Source of the DNA: Candidatus Kapaibacterium sp. | GTDB taxonomy: Bacteria; Bacteroidota; Ignavibacteria; Kapaibacteriales; UBA4661 | Assembly: GCA_004292595.1 (NCBI GenBank) | Contig: RDXM01000090.1 | Location: 1 to 57,859 of the forward strand | DNA: 57,859 bases | Reading direction: 5' to 3' | In this document: piece after piece, positions 25,847 to 34,902 of the stretch | Layout of the letters: the number at the start of each line of letters is the position of its first letter | Numbering within the stretch: the stretch's first letter is position 1 | Position numbers and translations under genes: made by a program | The notes under the pieces: model-generated | Databases searched by the model: none | Seen by the model: only the letters and a program-made list of their open reading frames with translations | Told to the model about the DNA's origin: nothing

Positions 25847-26512
25847 TTACACAATCTTTGCAAATGGCGTAAAATCTGGTGGCACGGCAGCAAATTCTGC
25901 AAGGTCGTCCTGCACGGTGACCAAGTACAAGCCTGCAGCAAACACCTCGTCGCGCTGCACAGGCGAGACCGCATCAACAGCCGCGAGGACACCGTAAAGC
26001 GTCATGCCTTTGTAGTGCGGGTAAAAATCTCCGAAACGGCGCATCTGCTCTTGTATCTGGGCAATACTGCGCTTATCCAGCAAACTTTTTACTTCCACAA
26101 TAAAGCCGATATTTTTCGCACCATTCACAAAACCAAAGCCGTCTAATTCCTGCCATTCCTCACCGCGCTTGGTTTTAAGACGTGTGTAGAAATCGGTAAT
26201 GCCAAAACGTTTGCGCAGCATTGCTTCAACGGACGGCAAAAGCAAGCCTTCGGTGAAGTAGCCAAATTTATTGCCCAAGCCGCCAATTTGCTTACCGAGT
26301 TCGTCAATGCGGCGTTTGAGCTGGCGTGTTTCTTCGGCGGCTTCGGCAGCGCGGCGGTCACCAAGTTCCTTTGCTTCTGTAAAAAGGCGGTCTGCTTCGA
26401 TAGCACGGCGGTCGGCGGCTTCTTGCGATGCTGCCATTTGCGCCTTGAAGGCTTCGGTACTCAAGATGCTTTGCGCCACAAGGTTTTGGAGTTCTTCAAG
26501 TGTTGCGTTCAT
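25847..26512 (-). CDS. Coiled-coil protein with PD-(D/E)XK nuclease-like domain (DUF3782-like)
   Basis: A 221-residue protein. Residues 20-75 form an Ala/Glu/Arg-rich helix (EAADRRAIEADRLFTEAKEL, ETRQLKRRIDELGKQIGGLG) predicted as a coiled coil. The rest is a PD-(D/E)XK-like core with Asp124 in ELDGFGFVNG and Glu140-x-Lys142 in GFIVEVKSLL, followed by IAQIQEQMRRFGDFYPHYKG. This arrangement is seen in the DUF3782 group of uncharacterised proteins. Biochemical role is not established. The ATG at 26512 opens the coiled coil directly; an ATG at 26539 adds nine residues. It lies upstream of gatB on the same strand without overlap. Confidence 0.8.
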   Translation of the reverse strand: MNATLEELQNLVAQSILSTEAFKAQMAASQEAADRRAIEADRLFTEAKELGDRRAAEAAEETRQLKRRIDELGKQIGGLGNKFGYFTEGLLLPSVEAMLRKRFGITDFYTRLKTKRGEEWQELDGFGFVNGAKNIGFIVEVKSLLDKRSIAQIQEQMRRFGDFYPHYKGMTLYGVLAAVDAVSPVQRDEVFAAGLYLVTVQDDLAEFAAVPPDFTPFAKIV

Positions 26513-26612
26513 GGCGGGAAGGGAATTATTGGGGAACATTCAACGAGGAATCACAACAAAAATACGAATTTTTTGGATTGTGTGCATCAATGCGCTGCAA
26601 CGCAAAAAGTCA

Positions 26613-27152
26613 TTACTCAGCACTTGAAACCTTGCGCATGGGCTGAACAATCAGAAAAAAGACCGCCGTTGCATAGCCAAGCATCGCAAGAAATGGTCCG
26701 GCACCGCTTAAAATCGTGATACGCTTGGTCAGAAGCTGCTTTGCGGTTTCGAGCGGAAAATCCTTGTACGTCGCATACTGTGTGGCTTTGACAAGCAAAA
26801 TGTCGTAATAGCCTTGCCAAATCTCAATCGGAATATACAAACAGACTAACATTCCACCAATAAACAAACCACCCCGCTCGCGCCACAATGTCTTGTGCTG
26901 TAACCACAACCACGCACCCAGCACCACAACAAGACCGTAGCTGATAAGCGTATAAAACGACGCTCGTGCGAAGAGACGAAGCGTCTGTGCTTGCGCATCG
27001 GGCGGCATATCTGCTTTAAAGGTGAGCGTTCCCGGCACGAACAAATCAAAGCCAATCGCCGCACGGACAATCGTGCCACCAAGCCAGACAATGCCCGAAA
27101 GAGCGAATAAAAAAAGTGCGAAACGCTGGAATGATGAGAGGTGTATAGTCAT
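26613..27152 (-). CDS. Four-segment membrane protein of unknown function
   Basis: A 179-residue integral membrane protein with hydrophobic segments near FALFLFALSGIVWLGGTIVR, FYTLISYGLVVVLGAWLWL, GLFIGGMLVCLYIPIEIWQG and FLAMLGYATAVFFLIVQPM. Between the first two is a periplasmic-looking loop (FDLFVPGTLTFKADMPPDAQ). No catalytic motif is apparent and I cannot name a family. The ATG at 27152 is preferred over a TTG at 27179. It follows the PD40-OmpA gene with a 31-base gap on the same strand, so the two may be co-transcribed. Confidence 0.78.
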   Translation of the reverse strand: MTIHLSSFQRFALFLFALSGIVWLGGTIVRAAIGFDLFVPGTLTFKADMPPDAQAQTLRLFARASFYTLISYGLVVVLGAWLWLQHKTLWRERGGLFIGGMLVCLYIPIEIWQGYYDILLVKATQYATYKDFPLETAKQLLTKRITILSGAGPFLAMLGYATAVFFLIVQPMRKVSSAE

Positions 27153-27183
27153 ATCTGATGGAGAGAATTTTAGGTTCAATAGC

Positions 27184-29391
27184 TTACTTTTCCGTCATTG
27201 CAACAGCATCAATAATAAATTCTACGCGGCGATTTTGCTGCCGTCCTTCTTCGGAATCATTCGTGCCGACGGGCTTATCTTCGCCGAAACCTTTGGACAG
27301 AACACGCTTGCGGTCGATGCCGAGCGTCTCTAAATACTTGTACACCGCTTCGGCACGTTTGCGCGAAAGTTCGATATTATTTTTCTTTGAGCCAACATTA
27401 TCGCTGAAGCCAGCAATGGTGATGTTGAGCGAGGGATTGCGTGTCATCATGTCCACCACGCGGCGGAGTTCGGGGTCGGATTCGGGTTTTAATTCCCATT
27501 TTCCTGTTTCAAAAAAGATATTGTTCAGCACGACCGATTGTCCTTTTTCAAGCTGCACAAGGCGCAAATCTCGCTTCACTTCTTGATATTTTTGCAATGA
27601 GCGTAAGTCAATATTTTCATTCACCGATACATAGCGATCTGCTTCAGCACGAAAACCGTATAATTCTCCAACAGGCAGCGAAATTTGAAAACGCCCTGTA
27701 AGCGAGTCGCTATGCGCTATTCCAAGCTCTCTGCCTGTTGTGAGCGATTCATAGCGAATAGCAGCGCCGCCGATAGGCTTTTTCGTACGAGCATCCAACA
27801 CACGACCCGAAATCAGCACCACAGGGCGCGGGCGCAAGCCCTCTGGCACGACGATACGAAAAATATCACTGCCACCAAGCGAGTTTTTCTCCGAAACAAA
27901 ATACGCAAACTCACCCGAAGCTGGCAGCGAAAAATACGCATCCCAATCCGAAGAATTGATGCTGGGTCCAAGGTTTTGCGGCTCTGTCCAGCGCGTCCAT
28001 GTTGAATCCAAGCGGCGCGACATGAAAATATCGTTACTGCCGTAGCCGTTATGCCCATCGGACGAGAAATAGAGCGTCATGCCGTCGCTTGCCAGAAACA
28101 CGGTGGATTCATCGCCCGCCGTATTCACCTCGCGTCCCAAATTGAGCGGCGGCGACCATTTGCCGTTGCTTTGCATAAAACTTACGAATAAATCCATCCC
28201 GCCAAGCGAGGTATTGCGGTCCAAAGCCATGAGCAAGGTTTTTCCGTCCGAAGCGAGCGAGTAGTTCACAAGCTGCTTGTTTACTTGATAGTCCTGAATG
28301 TATTGCCGCGTGGGTTGCCCCCAGCCGCTTGTGGTCTTTTGCGAGAGCGAAACGCCCGCCGTTACTGAGCCGTTGGGCAAATACACATTCCCAACGAGCA
28401 TCGTATTTCCGTCAGGCAAAATGCCGCAGACAAAGTTTGGATATTGGTTGTTGAGCGGCGCACCAATGTTTTTCGCCACGCCCCAGCCCACCACGTGTGT
28501 AAGGCTGTCTTCGGTGATTTCCGCATACCAAATATCTTCTTCGCGGCGCACACCAAAGTTGTCGGGATGCTGCTTGCGGCAGAAATACAGGGTTTTGCCG
28601 TCGGTGGTGATAATGGGAAATACTTCTTCGTACTCAGAATTAACCGCTTTTCCAAGATTTTCTGGCTTGGTCGTATTCGTAAGCCCTTTTAAGGTATTGA
28701 TTTCAGGCTTTACCGTATCGGTCGAGGTAGAAAGCGCAATCGCATCAATTTCGTTGATACCCTGCACCAATCCTACATTCAGCACCAATTCTACCTCCGC
28801 AACTTTATACGGACGCGCTTCAAAAACAATGTTCAGCATTCGCCAGGCTTCAGGAACGGCGCGGGGTGCAGCGCGGTACACGGTGTCCATTTCGCGGGGC
28901 GTTGTTCCGCGAACAATCACGGCGGTAATTGCGCCCGGATTAAAATTCTCTGCAATGGCTATCTGCCGCGCTGGAACGGGAACATCGAAACCAACGCGAA
29001 TGTTATCCGTAATGGAAACGGGGATTTGATTATTATCTTTTCCCGAAGCCCACGAGCAAGGATTACTCACGCCCGCGCGAGCAAAGATATTCGGCTTGCC
29101 CAAAAGCTGATGCGAAGAATACGGTCCGATATTCGACTTCTGCGACGTAACCCGCACCACGCGCGAAGCCCATTGCACCTTCGGTTCATGCAGAACTTGC
29201 TGGGAAGGCACGCCAGAGGGAGTATCGGACGAAGAGGTGAAGTGTGCGATAGTTTGCGCTTGCACAAATAATGGCGTTGTACAAAGAACAATGCTGAACG
29301 TCAGGAATAATGCTGCTTGGAGCATTCTTTTGCTCGCAAGAAATTCGCACCACTGTTTGTATTGCAATAAGAAAAAACGAAGTGAAATCAT
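27184..29391 (-). CDS. OmpA-family protein with PD40 propeller and CarboxypepD-like domain
   Basis: Envelope protein of 735 residues that probably anchors an outer-membrane assembly to peptidoglycan. In order: signal peptide (hydrophobic core about 24-40, ending VQAQT); an N-terminal discoidin-like region (about 60-220); PD40 blades (EEVFPIITTDGKTLYFCRKQ, DESTVFLASDGMTLYFSSDG, WDAYFSLPASGEFAYFVSEK); a carboxypeptidase regulatory-like domain (ISGRVLDARTKKPIGGAAIR, about 530-550); and a C-terminal OmpA domain with NNIELSRKRAEAVYKYLE and GEDKPVGTNDSEEGRQQNRR. PorE of the T9SS has a related propeller-CRD-OmpA order plus TPRs, which are absent here. An ATG at 29325 gives a cleaner leader and is an alternative start. 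Confidence 0.9.
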   Translation of the reverse strand: MISLRFFLLQYKQWCEFLASKRMLQAALFLTFSIVLCTTPLFVQAQTIAHFTSSSDTPSGVPSQQVLHEPKVQWASRVVRVTSQKSNIGPYSSHQLLGKPNIFARAGVSNPCSWASGKDNNQIPVSITDNIRVGFDVPVPARQIAIAENFNPGAITAVIVRGTTPREMDTVYRAAPRAVPEAWRMLNIVFEARPYKVAEVELVLNVGLVQGINEIDAIALSTSTDTVKPEINTLKGLTNTTKPENLGKAVNSEYEEVFPIITTDGKTLYFCRKQHPDNFGVRREEDIWYAEITEDSLTHVVGWGVAKNIGAPLNNQYPNFVCGILPDGNTMLVGNVYLPNGSVTAGVSLSQKTTSGWGQPTRQYIQDYQVNKQLVNYSLASDGKTLLMALDRNTSLGGMDLFVSFMQSNGKWSPPLNLGREVNTAGDESTVFLASDGMTLYFSSDGHNGYGSNDIFMSRRLDSTWTRWTEPQNLGPSINSSDWDAYFSLPASGEFAYFVSEKNSLGGSDIFRIVVPEGLRPRPVVLISGRVLDARTKKPIGGAAIRYESLTTGRELGIAHSDSLTGRFQISLPVGELYGFRAEADRYVSVNENIDLRSLQKYQEVKRDLRLVQLEKGQSVVLNNIFFETGKWELKPESDPELRRVVDMMTRNPSLNITIAGFSDNVGSKKNNIELSRKRAEAVYKYLETLGIDRKRVLSKGFGEDKPVGTNDSEEGRQQNRRVEFIIDAVAMTEK

Positions 29392-29674
29392 TCCGAAAAA
29401 AAAATGTGAACAAGGACGTTAAACGTGAAAACCTGCTGCGTGGCTCTCACGGGGGGAAGGTAGAAAACACCGCGCCTTGACGCGCAATGCTTTCGAGAGT
29501 GGATGATGATGGTTGGTTCTTGATTTGAGAAATACTTGCTTGCGATTATCTCTGTTGGACATCATCCATAAAATTGACAAATTACAAAGCTACGGATTTT
29601 CGTGGAATGTACCCACGCCAAATTTTTTAGGCTTATCTTCTCTTATGATTTCTCTCACCATTTCTGAGTTTGCC

Positions 29675-31024
29675 ATGAACTTCGCTTATTCACCTGCATT
29701 TGTGCGTGTTGCTCGTGCTTCGCGTGCGCATAGTTTAGGCACACGTGCGCTTTCGATTAGTTTAATGTGCGGCTTGCTTCTGCTTGGAATGCTTGCAGGA
29801 CGCACCAATGCTCATGCACAAGCAAAATTGCTGATTCCAATGGACGTAAGCCAAAGCGACCACCTGAAGAGCTACGGCGTGGCGTATTGGACGCTCTCGC
29901 GGAATCAAAATGTGGATTGGCTTTTGAATTATCGCGGCGGCGCGTTTATGACCGAATATAGCGAGACACTTGCCGCAGAGTGCCGTATTCGTGGGGTTTC
30001 GTTTGAACAAATTGATGCGGCAAGCGCGGCGCGAATCTACGCCGAAGTGCAAAACGAAGGCAATAACATGGATGTTGTGCGTCTTGAGAAGCAGCCTCGC
30101 GTGGGCGTGTACGTGCCGCCTGGCTTCAAGCCTTGGGACGATGCGGTTACGCTGGTCATGGAATACGCCGAAATTCCCTACACAAAAATTTGGGATGAAG
30201 AAGTTATCAATGATTCGCTTGCTCGCTTCGATTGGCTGCACGTCCACCACGAAGATTTTACGGGGCAGTACGGGAAATTTTTCGCTAGTTTTGCAACCGC
30301 GCCGTGGTATATTCAGCAAGTGGCATTGCTCGAAAGTACCTCGAAAAAGCTGGGTTTCCGCAAGGTTTCGGAATTGAAAAAAGCGGTCGTGGAGAAGATT
30401 CGGCGCTGGATTGGCGAGGGCGGATTTATGTTCGCAATGTGCGGCGCGACCGATACCTTCGACATTGCGCAAGCCGCCCAAAATACCGATATTTGCGACG
30501 TAATGTTCGACGGCGACGCGCCCGACCCCAATGCCAACGGCAAACTTGATTTCTCGCGCACCTTCGCCTTTGAAAACTTCTCGCTCGTAATGAATCCATA
30601 TGAGTACGAGTATTCCAACATCGACTGCGACGCAAACTACCGCTCGCTCGATCCCGCCAGCGACTACTTCACGCTCTTCGATTTTTCCGCAAAATACGAC
30701 CCCGTTCCCACGATGCTCACGCAATGCCACGTGAACGTTGTGCGCGGATTTCTTGGGCAAACAACCGCATTCCACAAAGAATTTATCAAGAAATCTATCT
30801 TGCTTTTGGGTGAAAAAGAAGGTTCGGATGAGGTAAAATATCTGCATGGAAACTTCGGACGCGGCACGTTCACGTGGTACGGCGGACACGACCCCGAAGA
30901 CTACCGCCACGCCGTTGGCGACCCCGCAACGGATTTATCTTTGCACCGCAATTCGGCTGGCTATCGTTTAATTTTGAATAATGTTTTGTTTCCAGCAGCA
31001 AAGAAAAAGAAGCAAAAAACCTGA
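29675..31024 (+). CDS. Exported GATase1-like protein (named asparagine synthetase B in Bacteroidota)
   Basis: A 449-residue exported protein of a family widespread in Bacteroidota and carrying the database name asparagine synthetase B, although it lacks the N-terminal Cys and the ATP-pyrophosphatase domain of true AsnB. Recognisable are LLIPMDVSQSDHLKSYGVAY (about 52-71), VDWLLNYRGGAFM, the PRVGVYVPPGFKPWDDAVTL strand that begins a class I glutamine-amidotransferase-like fold, FDWLHVHHEDFTGQYGKF, FMFAMCGATDTFD (Cys in a nucleophile-elbow-like turn) and WYGGHDPEDYRH (His-Asp). A protease- or amidase-like role is possible but unproven. The ATG at 29675 opens a signal peptide ending NAHAQA; an ATG at 29645 adds ten residues. 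Confidence 0.82.
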   Translation: MNFAYSPAFVRVARASRAHSLGTRALSISLMCGLLLLGMLAGRTNAHAQAKLLIPMDVSQSDHLKSYGVAYWTLSRNQNVDWLLNYRGGAFMTEYSETLAAECRIRGVSFEQIDAASAARIYAEVQNEGNNMDVVRLEKQPRVGVYVPPGFKPWDDAVTLVMEYAEIPYTKIWDEEVINDSLARFDWLHVHHEDFTGQYGKFFASFATAPWYIQQVALLESTSKKLGFRKVSELKKAVVEKIRRWIGEGGFMFAMCGATDTFDIAQAAQNTDICDVMFDGDAPDPNANGKLDFSRTFAFENFSLVMNPYEYEYSNIDCDANYRSLDPASDYFTLFDFSAKYDPVPTMLTQCHVNVVRGFLGQTTAFHKEFIKKSILLLGEKEGSDEVKYLHGNFGRGTFTWYGGHDPEDYRHAVGDPATDLSLHRNSAGYRLILNNVLFPAAKKKKQKT

Positions 31025-31135
31025 GAAAAAAGGATGAAGTCTGAGGGCGGAAAGATGTAGAGAAGTATTGTTCTGTACACATCATAAATGCTTGCTTGTG
31101 AGCAACAAGCATTTGTGAAAAACTATCGAAAATGT

Positions 31136-31900
31136 ATGAAATTTACCATCTTAGGAAGCGGCACATCAACGGGCGTTCCGCTTGCGGGCTGTGGGTGCGA
31201 GACGTGCCGTTCTACCGATACGCGGGATAAACGCTTGCGTCCGTCGCTGCTTGTGGAATCCGCCACAACAACGATTGTAATTGACACCTCCGCCGATTTT
31301 CGCTATCAAATGCTGCGTTTGGGTGTGCAGAAAATTGACGGCGTTGTTTTCACGCATCACCATTTCGACCACATTGGCGGCTTCGACGACCTCCGCGCCT
31401 TCAATTTCCTGCTCCGCAAGGCATTGCCGATTTATCTCATGGAAGAAACGATGGAAAATTTGCGCCGCACCTTTTTGTACGCCTTCGTGGATACGGGACA
31501 AAAAGGCGGCGGCGTGCCAGTTGTGGAGCAAAATATCATCACTACTGCGCCCTTTACGGTGGGCGATATTGAGTTTCTACCAATCCCCATGATGCATGGA
31601 AAAATGCGCGTGAACGGTTATCGCATTGGGAATTTCGCGTATTGCACCGATACTAACTTTATTTTTGAAGAATCTTTCGAGCTTTTACGCGGTCTGGACG
31701 TACTTATCTTGGACGCACTGCGCTACGACGCGCATCCAACGCATTTCACCGTGAACGAAGCTATTGCCTGTGCCGAGCGTATTGGCGCGAAACAGACGTA
31801 TTTCACCCACATAGCGCATAATATCTTGCACGCCGACCTCAGCCAGCGCTTGCCGCAGGGGATCGCGTTGGCGTATGATGGTTTGGTGATGGAATGCTAG
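31136..31900 (+). CDS. Metallo-beta-lactamase-fold hydrolase, PhnP-like
   Basis: Cytoplasmic metal-dependent hydrolase of 254 residues with start MKFTILGSGTSTGVPLAGC, a Cys-rich turn GCGCETCR (about 19-25) as in PhnP-type phosphodiesterases, and the metal motif THHHFDHIGG (His74, His76, Asp78, His79). Further metal ligands are MMHGKM, YCTDTNFI (Asp) and FTHIAHN near the end. The group hydrolyses cyclic phosphodiesters or related substrates; the exact substrate is unknown. The ATG at 31136 matches family starts; an upstream in-frame ATG at 31088 adds 16 residues without homology. It stands alone between the GATase-like gene and the M1 pair. Confidence 0.9.
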   Translation: MKFTILGSGTSTGVPLAGCGCETCRSTDTRDKRLRPSLLVESATTTIVIDTSADFRYQMLRLGVQKIDGVVFTHHHFDHIGGFDDLRAFNFLLRKALPIYLMEETMENLRRTFLYAFVDTGQKGGGVPVVEQNIITTAPFTVGDIEFLPIPMMHGKMRVNGYRIGNFAYCTDTNFIFEESFELLRGLDVLILDALRYDAHPTHFTVNEAIACAERIGAKQTYFTHIAHNILHADLSQRLPQGIALAYDGLVMEC

Positions 31901-32096
31901 GCATTTCGCTCTTCAAAGCAGAAAGATTATTTTCAAAACCGCCCTGCACAAACGATTGTTCCATTGTCTGTTTTCATTTCGTTTTGTAATTTGTTTTCTG
32001 CTCGCTGGAAACGAGCAAATACCCGAAAAATGCTCCCGCCACTACCGCATAAACACTCTTCTCTTTCAATTTTACCGCATTCTTCCTCTCTTTCAT

Positions 32097-34505
32097 ATGA
32101 AACACTCTTTTCCTTTGTTTCGCAAAGCGATACAAGCCGCATCAACGCTTGCGTTGAGCGTTCTTTGCCTCAGCAGCGCACCGCTCCTTGCGCAGTACAC
32201 CGTCGATGGCAATCCAAACCGTAAATTTGAGCCGATTGATATGCTTCTTCCTTCGCCAAACAGCTACCGCACCGCCTCTGGTGCGCCTGGCAAGGATTAC
32301 TGGCAACAAAAAGCAGATTATGTTATTTCGGTGGAATTAAACGAGCAAACCCGCTCCATTACTGGCTCAGAGACCATCACCTACACCAATAATTCCCCCG
32401 ACGCGCTCGAGTATTTGTGGTTGCAACTCGACCAAAATGCCTTTGAAAAAAACTCCGAAAAATACATGACGCAAACAAGTACGCCGTTTGCGAACCAAGT
32501 GTCGCTCAACACCGTCAAACGCTCACTTGATAAAATAACGTTTGATGGCGGCTACAAAATTAAAACTGTGAAAGATGCATCGGGAAAGCCGCTTAAATAC
32601 GCGGTTGTTGGAACAATGATGCGCGTGGATTTGCCAACAGCTTTACGTACAGGACAAAAGTTTAGCTTTGGCGTAGAATGGTCGTTCAACATCGTTCCGA
32701 AGGACTTCGGCGAGCGTTCCAACTACGAATTTTTCCCCGCCGACAGCAATGACATTTTCGGTGTGGCGCAGTTTTTCCCGCGTATGGCAGTGTATATCGA
32801 CCACAAAGGCTGGCAGCACAAGTCATTCCTTGGAACAGGCGAATTTACCTTGCCTTTCGGCGATTACAAAGTGAGCATCACCGTTCCTGCCGACCACGTT
32901 GTGGGCGCGACAGGAGCATTGCAAAATGCGGATAAAGTTCTGAGTCCCGACCAGCGTAGCCGCTTGAAGCAAGCCGAAACCGCAACTGCGCCTGTACTCA
33001 TTGTTACGAGCGACGAAGCGAAGAAAAACGAGGCTTCGCGCACCACTGCTGCTGCGAAGCAGAAAAAAACATGGGTTTACACCGCAGAGCGTGTACGCGA
33101 TTTTGCATTCTGTTCTTCGCGCAAATTTATTTGGGATGCACTTGGCGTAAACGTAGAAGGCAAGCGGGTTCTGGCGATGTCGTTTTTCCCAAAAGAAGGC
33201 GACCCGCTTTGGGGACAATACTCCACCCGCGCCATTGCTCACACTTTGAAAACGTATTCAAAATACACCTTCCCGTATCCATATCCTGTCGCAATCTCCG
33301 CAAACGTGGACATTGGCGGCGGTATGGAATACCCGATGATTGCTTTCAATGCGCCGCGTCCTGATGCGGACGGCACGTATCATCCGCGCGTGAAGGACTT
33401 TTTGCTTTTGGTTATTTTCCACGAAGTTGGACACAACTATTTCCCAATGATTGTGAATTCCGACGAGCGTCAGTGGGCGTGGATGGATGAGGGTTTGAAT
33501 ACGTTTATGCAATTTTTAGCAGAACAAGAATGGGATAGAAATTTTAACTCGTCGGCAGGTTTTCCGCGCACGATTACCGATTACATGAAAGCGGAAAAGA
33601 ACGTGCTTACGCCGATTATGACCACTTCGGACAACATTCCAGGACGCGAATACGGCGACAATTCATACGACAAACCCGCAACTGCTCTTAATATCTTGCG
33701 CGAAACCGTTTTGGGGCGCGAACTCTTTGATTATGCGTTCAAAAAATATGCACAACGGTGGATGTTCAAGCATCCAGAACCAGCAGACTTTTTCCGCACA
33801 ATGGAAGATGCTTCGGGCGTAGATTTGGACTGGTTCTGGCGCGGTTGGTTCTACACCACCGACCATTGCGATATTGCGCTGAACAAAGTACAACGCTACG
33901 TGATTGACACGCGCAATCCCGACGTGGAACTTGTTGCCAAAAAGCAAGATAAAACCTTGCTTCCACCAGATTTGACCACCATGCGCAATCAAACCGACAT
34001 TGCCCAAACCGTCACCGAACTTGATTCCAACGCCCGCGATTACTACGACAAAAACGACCCATTTGCGCCGCGTTCATGGCAGAAGAAAGATTTTGAGAGG
34101 TTTGTGAACGGTTTGAACGACAAAGAACGTGCGATTGTGAACGGTGGTATGAATTTCTACGAATTGGAATTGGAGAACATTGGCGGCTTGGTTATGCCCG
34201 TCATTGTGGAACTCACCTACGCCGACAGCACGAAGGAAATACGCCGCATTCCAGCGGAAATTTGGCGATACAACAACCAAAAAGTGACCAAGCAACTCAC
34301 TACCACCAAGCCCGTCATTTCTATCACGATTGACCCGTACTTGGAAACCGCCGATACCGACCTTGCAAACAACAGTTTCCCGCGTCGTCAGGTAGAATCT
34401 CGCTTCCAGCTTTTCAAAGGTCGTCAGTCGAGTACGCCGAATCCGATGCAGCTTGAACGCCAAGAAAAAGCGGTGAAAGAAGGCAAGGACAAAGGAACGA
34501 ATTAG
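32097..34505 (+). CDS. Secreted M1-family metallopeptidase, copy 1
   Basis: Gluzincin aminopeptidase-like enzyme of 802 residues with a signal peptide (hydrophobic core about 12-30, ending APLLAQ). The beta-rich N-terminal domain has SITGSETITYTNNSPDALEY and LWLQLDQN. The exopeptidase-type motif GGGMEYPMIAF replaces GAMEN. The zinc site is HEVGHNYFPM with Glu 18 residues after the second His (WAWMDEGLNTF), giving HExxH-x18-E. A C-terminal part of about 200 residues follows the LDWFWRGWFYTTDHCDIAL segment. It is likely exported to digest peptides. A close paralogue follows 400 bases downstream. The ATG at 32097 is chosen for the leader; the frame is open upstream to 31956. Confidence 0.95.
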   Translation: MKHSFPLFRKAIQAASTLALSVLCLSSAPLLAQYTVDGNPNRKFEPIDMLLPSPNSYRTASGAPGKDYWQQKADYVISVELNEQTRSITGSETITYTNNSPDALEYLWLQLDQNAFEKNSEKYMTQTSTPFANQVSLNTVKRSLDKITFDGGYKIKTVKDASGKPLKYAVVGTMMRVDLPTALRTGQKFSFGVEWSFNIVPKDFGERSNYEFFPADSNDIFGVAQFFPRMAVYIDHKGWQHKSFLGTGEFTLPFGDYKVSITVPADHVVGATGALQNADKVLSPDQRSRLKQAETATAPVLIVTSDEAKKNEASRTTAAAKQKKTWVYTAERVRDFAFCSSRKFIWDALGVNVEGKRVLAMSFFPKEGDPLWGQYSTRAIAHTLKTYSKYTFPYPYPVAISANVDIGGGMEYPMIAFNAPRPDADGTYHPRVKDFLLLVIFHEVGHNYFPMIVNSDERQWAWMDEGLNTFMQFLAEQEWDRNFNSSAGFPRTITDYMKAEKNVLTPIMTTSDNIPGREYGDNSYDKPATALNILRETVLGRELFDYAFKKYAQRWMFKHPEPADFFRTMEDASGVDLDWFWRGWFYTTDHCDIALNKVQRYVIDTRNPDVELVAKKQDKTLLPPDLTTMRNQTDIAQTVTELDSNARDYYDKNDPFAPRSWQKKDFERFVNGLNDKERAIVNGGMNFYELELENIGGLVMPVIVELTYADSTKEIRRIPAEIWRYNNQKVTKQLTTTKPVISITIDPYLETADTDLANNSFPRRQVESRFQLFKGRQSSTPNPMQLERQEKAVKEGKDKGTN

Positions 34506-34509
34506 AAGA

Positions 34510-34630
34510 AAGTATGAGGGCTGAAGTATGAGGGATGAAGGTTTGATGCCAGACGGAGGAGATAGCCCCCACATTTTAGTTCTCATCCTTGTACAACTTC
34601 AGCCCTCAAACTTCATATTTCATCCTTTCT
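34510..34630. repeat. Imperfect palindrome between the M1 paralogues
   Basis: GAGGGCTGAAGT (34516-34527) and its complement (34596-34607) form a 12-bp inverted pair, with further GGATGAAGG/CATCCTT-type matches outside and inside. Similar GGATGAAG/GAGGG words follow the gene ending at 31024. Confidence 0.6.
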
Positions 34631-34641
34631 TGAGAAATATC

Positions 34642-34857
34642 ATGGACAAAACAGAACACATCATCAGCCTCTTGCATGAAATTCTCGCCAATCAACGCGA
34701 ACTCCATGCCGACGTAAAAGCCATGCACCGCCGCATCGACGATATGCACTGGAAAATAGACGATATGTACGAAGAACTTCGCGCCTTTCACAACACATTG
34801 CGCATGGTCGAAAAGCGTCTGGAAGAGCCGCCGCGCCTGAATATTTTTCCGAATTGA
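34642..34857 (+). CDS. Small coiled-coil protein
   Basis: A 71-residue protein that is almost entirely one amphipathic helix: IISLLHEILANQRELHADVK, then MHRRIDDMHWKIDDMYEELR, with heptad-spaced hydrophobics and a short tail ending PRLNIFPN. A family name cannot be given. The repeated M..(R/K)IDDM units at seven-residue spacing suggest a dimeric or trimeric coiled coil. It lies between two M1 peptidase genes in the same direction, 46 bases upstream of the second. The frame extends upstream into a palindromic repeat, but the ATG at 34642 is the sensible start. Confidence 0.7.
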   Translation: MDKTEHIISLLHEILANQRELHADVKAMHRRIDDMHWKIDDMYEELRAFHNTLRMVEKRLEEPPRLNIFPN

Positions 34858-34902
34858 TACAATACGAACAATACATTTTACTCACACATTTTCACTCCCC
34901 CA

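Noticed and set aside
29762-30910. Long minus-strand open frame of 382 codons
   Set aside because: Antisense to the exported GATase-like gene; its translation has no domain, and the plus-strand gene has family motifs and a signal peptide.
29675-31024. True asparagine synthetase
   Set aside because: No N-terminal catalytic Cys2 and no ATP-pyrophosphatase motif; the protein is exported.
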